Positions 60,551-64,000 of a stretch of 64,000 nucleotides of DNA are shown here, one piece after another (position 1 is the stretch's first letter; every line of letters begins with the position of its first letter). This stretch comes from Pseudomonas gingeri. Its GTDB lineage: Bacteria; Pseudomonadota; Gammaproteobacteria; Pseudomonadales; Pseudomonadaceae. The stretch is taken from the NCBI RefSeq assembly GCF_013386115.1, contig NZ_JACAOR010000007.1:334702-398701 (forward strand), in the 5' to 3' direction. The position numbers and the translations under genes are program-made. The notes below the pieces were generated by a model. It saw only the letters and a program-made list of their open reading frames with translations, was not told the DNA's origin and ran no database searches.

Positions 60551-61480
60551 TCAGACCAGCTTCTCCAGCTCGGGTACGGCTTCGAACAGGTCCGCGACCA
60601 GGCCGTAATCGGCCACCTGGAAGATCGGCGCCTCTTCGTCCTTGTTGATCGCGACGATCACCTTGGAGTCCTTCATGCCGGCCAGGTGTTGGATCGCGCC
60701 GGAGATACCGACGGCGATGTACAGCTGTGGCGCGACGATCTTGCCGGTCTGGCCGACCTGCATGTCGTTCGGCACGAAACCGGCGTCGACGGCAGCGCGG
60801 GAAGCGCCGACCGCGGCACCCAGCTTGTCGGCCAGGGCGTACAGGTGCTTGAAGTTGTCACCGTTCTGCATGCCACGGCCGCCGGAAACGACGATCTTGG
60901 CGGCGGTCAGCTCGGGACGGTCGGACTTGGCCAGTTCTTCGCCGACGAACGACGATTTGCCTGCATCGTGAGCCGCGGCAACGGCTTCAACCGCGGCCGA
61001 ACCACCTTCAGCGGCAACCGGGTCGAAACCGGTGGCACGCACGGTGATGACCTTGACGGCGGCGTTCGATTGCACGGTGGCAATGGCGTTGCCGGCATAG
61101 ATCGGACGCTTGAAGGTGTCGGCACTTTCCACCGAGATGATCTCGGAGATCTGGTCGACGTCCAGCTGCGCGGCAACGCGCGGCAGGATGTTCTTGCCGT
61201 TGGAAGTGGCGGCGGCCAGGATGTGGCTGTAGCCCTTGCCCAGCTCAGCGATCAGAGGAGCCACGTTTTCCGGCAGTTGATGCGCGTAGGCGGCGTTGTC
61301 GGCCAGCAGCACTTTCGACACACCGGCGATTTTCGCGGCGGCTTCGGCCACGGCGCCAGCGCCGGAGCCTGCGACCAGCACGTGAATGTCACCACCGATT
61401 TTGGCGGCGGCGGCAACGGTGTTCAGGGTGGCCGGAGCCACGACCTTGTTGTCGTGTTCGGCGATTACCAAGATAGTCAT
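60551..61480 (-). CDS. etfA: Electron transfer flavoprotein alpha subunit
   Basis: A 309-residue EtfA of standard length. The C-terminal FAD-binding domain shows [44 protein letters not shown] and [19 protein letters not shown]. With EtfB it forms the soluble flavoprotein that accepts electrons from acyl-CoA dehydrogenases and passes them to ETF-quinone oxidoreductase. It starts 2 bases after the etfB stop. Confidence 0.97.
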   Translation of the reverse strand: MTILVIAEHDNKVVAPATLNTVAAAAKIGGDIHVLVAGSGAGAVAEAAAKIAGVSKVLLADNAAYAHQLPENVAPLIAELGKGYSHILAAATSNGKNILPRVAAQLDVDQISEIISVESADTFKRPIYAGNAIATVQSNAAVKVITVRATGFDPVAAEGGSAAVEAVAAAHDAGKSSFVGEELAKSDRPELTAAKIVVSGGRGMQNGDNFKHLYALADKLGAAVGASRAAVDAGFVPNDMQVGQTGKIVAPQLYIAVGISGAIQHLAGMKDSKVIVAINKDEEAPIFQVADYGLVADLFEAVPELEKLV

Positions 61481-61482
61481 GA

Positions 61483-62232
61483 TCAGATTACCTTCGCTTC
61501 GTTTTTCAGTTTCTCGACCAGTTCTGCAACCGACTTGACCTTGATGCCCGCGCTGCGAGCAGCCGGCGCTTCGACTTTCAGGGTCTTGTTGGTGGAGGCG
61601 GTGGAAACGCCCAAAGCATCCGGAGTCAGCGTCTCAAGCGGCTTCTTCTTGGCTTTCATGATGTTCGGCAGGGACGCATAGCGCGGCTCGTTCAAACGCA
61701 GGTCGGTGGTGACGATGGCCGGCAGGCTCAACGAAACGGTCTGCAGGCCGCCGTCGATTTCGCGGGTCACGGCAACCTTGTCGCCCGACACTTCGACTTT
61801 CGACGCGAAGGTGCCTTGGGCGTAGCCGCTCAGGGCCGCCAGCATCTGGCCGGTCTGGTTGTTGTCGCTGTCGATGGCCTGCTTGCCGAGGATCACCAAC
61901 TGAGGCTGTTCCTTGTCGACGACAGCCTTGAGCAGCTTGGCCACGGCCAGGGAGGTCAGCTCTTCGGCCGATTCGACCAGGATGGCGCGGTCGGCACCCA
62001 GGGCCAGCGCGGTGCGCAGTTGCTCCTGGGCGGTGGACGGGCCGACGGAGACGACGACGATTTCAGTGGCCACGCCTTTTTCTTTCAGGCGTACCGCTTC
62101 TTCCACTGCGATTTCGCAGAAGGGGTTCATCGACATCTTGACGTTGGCGAGGTCTACGCCGGAATTGTCCGCCTTGACGCGAACCTTGACGTTGTAATCG
62201 ACAACGCGTTTGACAGCTACAAGAACCTTCAT
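61483..62232 (-). CDS. etfB: Electron transfer flavoprotein beta subunit
   Basis: A 249-residue Etf[21 protein letters not shown] start, [16 protein letters not shown], an AMP-binding region ([12 protein letters not shown]) and the recognition loop [15 protein letters not shown], which contacts acyl-CoA dehydrogenases. First gene of the etfBA operon, with GAGG before the ATG. It is divergent from the ETF-quinone oxidoreductase gene. Confidence 0.97.
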   Translation of the reverse strand: MKVLVAVKRVVDYNVKVRVKADNSGVDLANVKMSMNPFCEIAVEEAVRLKEKGVATEIVVVSVGPSTAQEQLRTALALGADRAILVESAEELTSLAVAKLLKAVVDKEQPQLVILGKQAIDSDNNQTGQMLAALSGYAQGTFASKVEVSGDKVAVTREIDGGLQTVSLSLPAIVTTDLRLNEPRYASLPNIMKAKKKPLETLTPDALGVSTASTNKTLKVEAPAARSAGIKVKSVAELVEKLKNEAKVI

Positions 62233-62772
62233 GGATTCCTCACTCTCCGGTGAAAAGAAAGTCGCCTAGGCGAACCTGGCGGTTGATGCTCATTGGCCCA
62301 GGAGGACCTCCAAAAACGCCGACACGCTGAAAAGCGGATCCTTTTTCCCCGATAACTACCGTTCGTCCGACGTGACTATGCAGTCACGGGTCGTCGGGAC
62401 GTGTAAACTCCGCGCCGAACCGGCGTGGTGCTTCACGTTCGGGTGCCTTCGCCCTGTCTTTGGACGTACTCCTGCGAGCCGCATTTAGCCTACGGCGAAC
62501 GCAAAACCGCCCGTATCTTGACCGGAACGCCTATTCCGGTCAATACGGCAAAATGGCCAGTCATAAGCCGCGCTACTTTGATTTATCTGGCTTCCAGCGA
62601 TTTCAAACAAACGTTTGTATTGGACGCTGGTGGTGGTGTAGATATAATGCGCCGCCTAGAGAGAAAGATGTCTCGCCGTGATCCTCTTCCCGACGTGGGG
62701 CAGGAATACTGGAGCGCGACACCAAACCTCCACCATTAGAAAAACTGTTGAGCCTTGAGTAGGAGAGAGTCT
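62233..62772. promoter_or_regulatory. 540-base divergent intergenic region etfBA / ETF-quinone oxidoreductase
   Basis: No gene is supported. It includes a hairpin GTGACTATGCAGTCAC (about 62372-62387) and the promoter-operator listed separately. No convincing promoter hexamers for etfBA were found by eye. Confidence 0.6.
62604..62648 (+). promoter_or_regulatory. Sigma70 promoter with PsrA-like operator for ETF-quinone oxidoreductase
   Basis: A -35 TTGGAC (62620-62625) and -10 TATAAT (62643-62648) are separated by 17 bases. Immediately upstream lies CAAAC-AAAC-GTTTG (62604-62617), which also contains the perfect palindrome ACAAACGTTTGT (62607-62618). This fits the Pseudomonas PsrA box (G/CAAAC-N2-4-GTTTG/C), the repressor released by long-chain fatty acids and linked to these genes in P. 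aeruginosa. Confidence 0.7.
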
Positions 62773-64000
62773 GTGGAACGCGAATACATGGAATTCGACG
62801 TGGTCATCGTCGGTGCCGGCCCCGCAGGCCTGTCCGCCGCTTGCCGGCTGAAACAGAAAGCGGCCGAAGCGGGTCAGGAAATCAGCGTCTGCGTGGTGGA
62901 AAAAGGCTCCGAAGTCGGTGCCCATATCCTTTCCGGCGCAGTGTTCGAACCACGGGCCCTGAACGAACTGTTCCCTGACTGGAAAGAACTCGGCGCGCCG
63001 CTGAACACCCCCGTCAAGCGTGACGACATCTATGTCCTGCGCAGCGGCGAGACCTCGACCAAGGTCCCCGACTTCTTTGTGCCCAAGACCATGCACAACG
63101 AAGGCAACTACATCATCTCCCTGGGCAACCTGTGCCGCTGGCTGGCCCAGCAGGCCGAGAACCTGGGCGTGGAGATCTACCCGGGCTTCGCCGCCCAGGA
63201 AGCGCTGTTCGACGAGAACGGCGTGGTCCGCGGGATCATCACCGGCGACCTCGGTGTCGACCGTGAAGGCAACCCGAAGGAAGGCCTGTACACCCCCGGC
63301 ATGGAACTGCGCGGCAAGTACACGCTGTTCGCCGAAGGCTGCCGCGGGCATATCGGCAAGCAACTGATTTCGCGTTTCAAGCTCGACAGCGACGCCGATG
63401 CCCAGCACTACGGCATCGGCCTGAAGGAAATCTGGGAAATCGACCCGGCCAAGCATGAACCGGGCCTGGTGGTGCACACCGCCGGCTGGCCGCTGGACAT
63501 CATGAGCGCCGAGAACACCGGCGGCTCGTTCCTCTATCACCTGGAAAACAACCAGGTGGTGGTCGGCCTGATCGTCGACCTGTCCTACAGCAACACCTTC
63601 CTGTCGCCGTTCGACGAGTTCCAGCGCCTCAAGCATCACCCGGTGCTCAAGCAGTACCTGGAAGGCGGCAAGCGCATCAGCTACGGCGCCCGCGCCATCT
63701 GCAAGGGCGGCCTGAACTCGCTGCCGAAGATGATCTTCAACGGCGGCGCGCTGATCGGCTGCGACCTGGGCACCCTGAACTTCGCCAAGATCAAGGGCAG
63801 CCACACTGCCATGAAGTCCGGCATGCTCGCCGCCGAAGCCGTGGCCGAGAAGCTGCTGGCCGGCGCCGAGGGTGGCGATCAGCTGACCGGCTACGTCGAG
63901 TCGTTCAAGGCCAGCTGGCTGTACGAAGAACTGTTCGCCAGCCGCAACTTCGGCCCGGCGATGCACAAGTTCGGGCCGATCATCGGCGCGGGCTTCAACT
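62773..64000 (+). CDS. Electron transfer flavoprotein-ubiquinone oxidoreductase (3' truncated by window end)
   Basis: 409 codons are visible before the window ends, about three quarters of the enzyme. The GTG start (62773-62775) has AGGAG upstream and gives M-EREYMEFDVVIVGAGPAGLSAA, with the FAD-binding Rossmann motif. SLGNLCRWLAQQAENLGVEI, LFAEGCRGHIGKQL, GGLNSLPKM and GSHTAMKSGMLAAEAV follow the ETF-QO pattern. The 4Fe-4S ferredoxin-like end lies beyond the window. This membrane-bound enzyme passes electrons from EtfAB to ubiquinone. Confidence 0.96.
   Translation, partial: MEREYMEFDVVIVGAGPAGLSAACRLKQKAAEAGQEISVCVVEKGSEVGAHILSGAVFEPRALNELFPDWKELGAPLNTPVKRDDIYVLRSGETSTKVPDFFVPKTMHNEGNYIISLGNLCRWLAQQAENLGVEIYPGFAAQEALFDENGVVRGIITGDLGVDREGNPKEGLYTPGMELRGKYTLFAEGCRGHIGKQLISRFKLDSDADAQHYGIGLKEIWEIDPAKHEPGLVVHTAGWPLDIMSAENTGGSFLYHLENNQVVVGLIVDLSYSNTFLSPFDEFQRLKHHPVLKQYLEGGKRISYGARAICKGGLNSLPKMIFNGGALIGCDLGTLNFAKIKGSHTAMKSGMLAAEAVAEKLLAGAEGGDQLTGYVESFKASWLYEELFASRNFGPAMHKFGPIIGAGFN

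Noticed and set aside
1..64000. CRISPR arrays, prophage or insertion sequences
   Set aside because: No regularly spaced repeats, transposase, integrase or phage structural genes were found; repeats are REP-type hairpins at gene ends.

Overview
The window reads as chromosomal DNA of a fluorescent-group Pseudomonas. Protein coding is dense and GC-rich, REP-type repeats lie between genes, and many products are of typical Pseudomonas kinds: an EarP/EF-P pair with the rhamnosylatable Arg32, a 399-residue NAD-dependent formate dehydrogenase matching the Pseudomonas sp. 101 enzyme at its key residues, DpkA, Ohr/OhrR, DUF1652, DUF6388, and etfBA divergent from ETF-quinone oxidoreductase. No phage, transposase, integrase, CRISPR array or rRNA was seen. 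The only RNA gene certain from sequence is a tRNA-Ser(GGA).

Layout. 1-4.5 kb: a truncated LysR gene, a TauE/SafE exporter, a second LysR gene, then ohrR-ohr and an exported esterase. 4.7-8.3 kb: efp with earP, then small conserved genes. 8.4-18.9 kb: the most unusual region, a tandem pair of giant paralogues. The first is a single 1731-residue protein. The second is divided into 1417- and 303-residue ORFs that overlap at ATGA. Both have repeated DUF6543-like (dermonecrotic-toxin-like) modules and end in a HExxH...TxDxxY domain resembling aspzincin (M35) zinc proteases. 18.9-22.8 kb: dpkA divergent from an NCS1 permease and an allantoin racemase. 22.9-27.8 kb: LysR/SDR and LysR/MFS divergent pairs and a HAD phosphatase.

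28.0-31.5 kb: an island of small stress-type proteins flanked by two DUF6388 paralogues. 31.6-34.9 kb: a molbindin, then formate dehydrogenase overlapping an HPP membrane protein, with a LysR gene upstream. 35.0-44.1 kb: DUF1543, epoxide hydrolase, a dCache chemoreceptor, a CigR/RcnB-like protein, DUF2252, tRNA-Ser, a crotonase, a PlsC acyltransferase and CorA. 44.2-48.5 kb: a class I glutamine amidotransferase and a thiolase plus FadJ-like operon for fatty-acid oxidation. 48.9-53.7 kb: a 31-residue membrane peptide, a rhodanese-like protein with cytochrome c, and the transglutaminase/alpha-E/ATP-grasp cassette. 54-60.4 kb: RraB, a START protein, a YkgJ protein, a MocR regulator and an envelope lipoprotein operon. 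60.5-64 kb: etfBA and the ETF-quinone oxidoreductase gene, which runs off the end. ETF links the acyl-CoA oxidation genes to the quinone pool, and a PsrA-like operator lies just upstream of a good sigma70 promoter there.

All calls come from reading the sequence and from recall of protein families. No database search was run. Starts were moved from the longest ORF to the codon with the best ribosome-binding site or family match where this could be seen.
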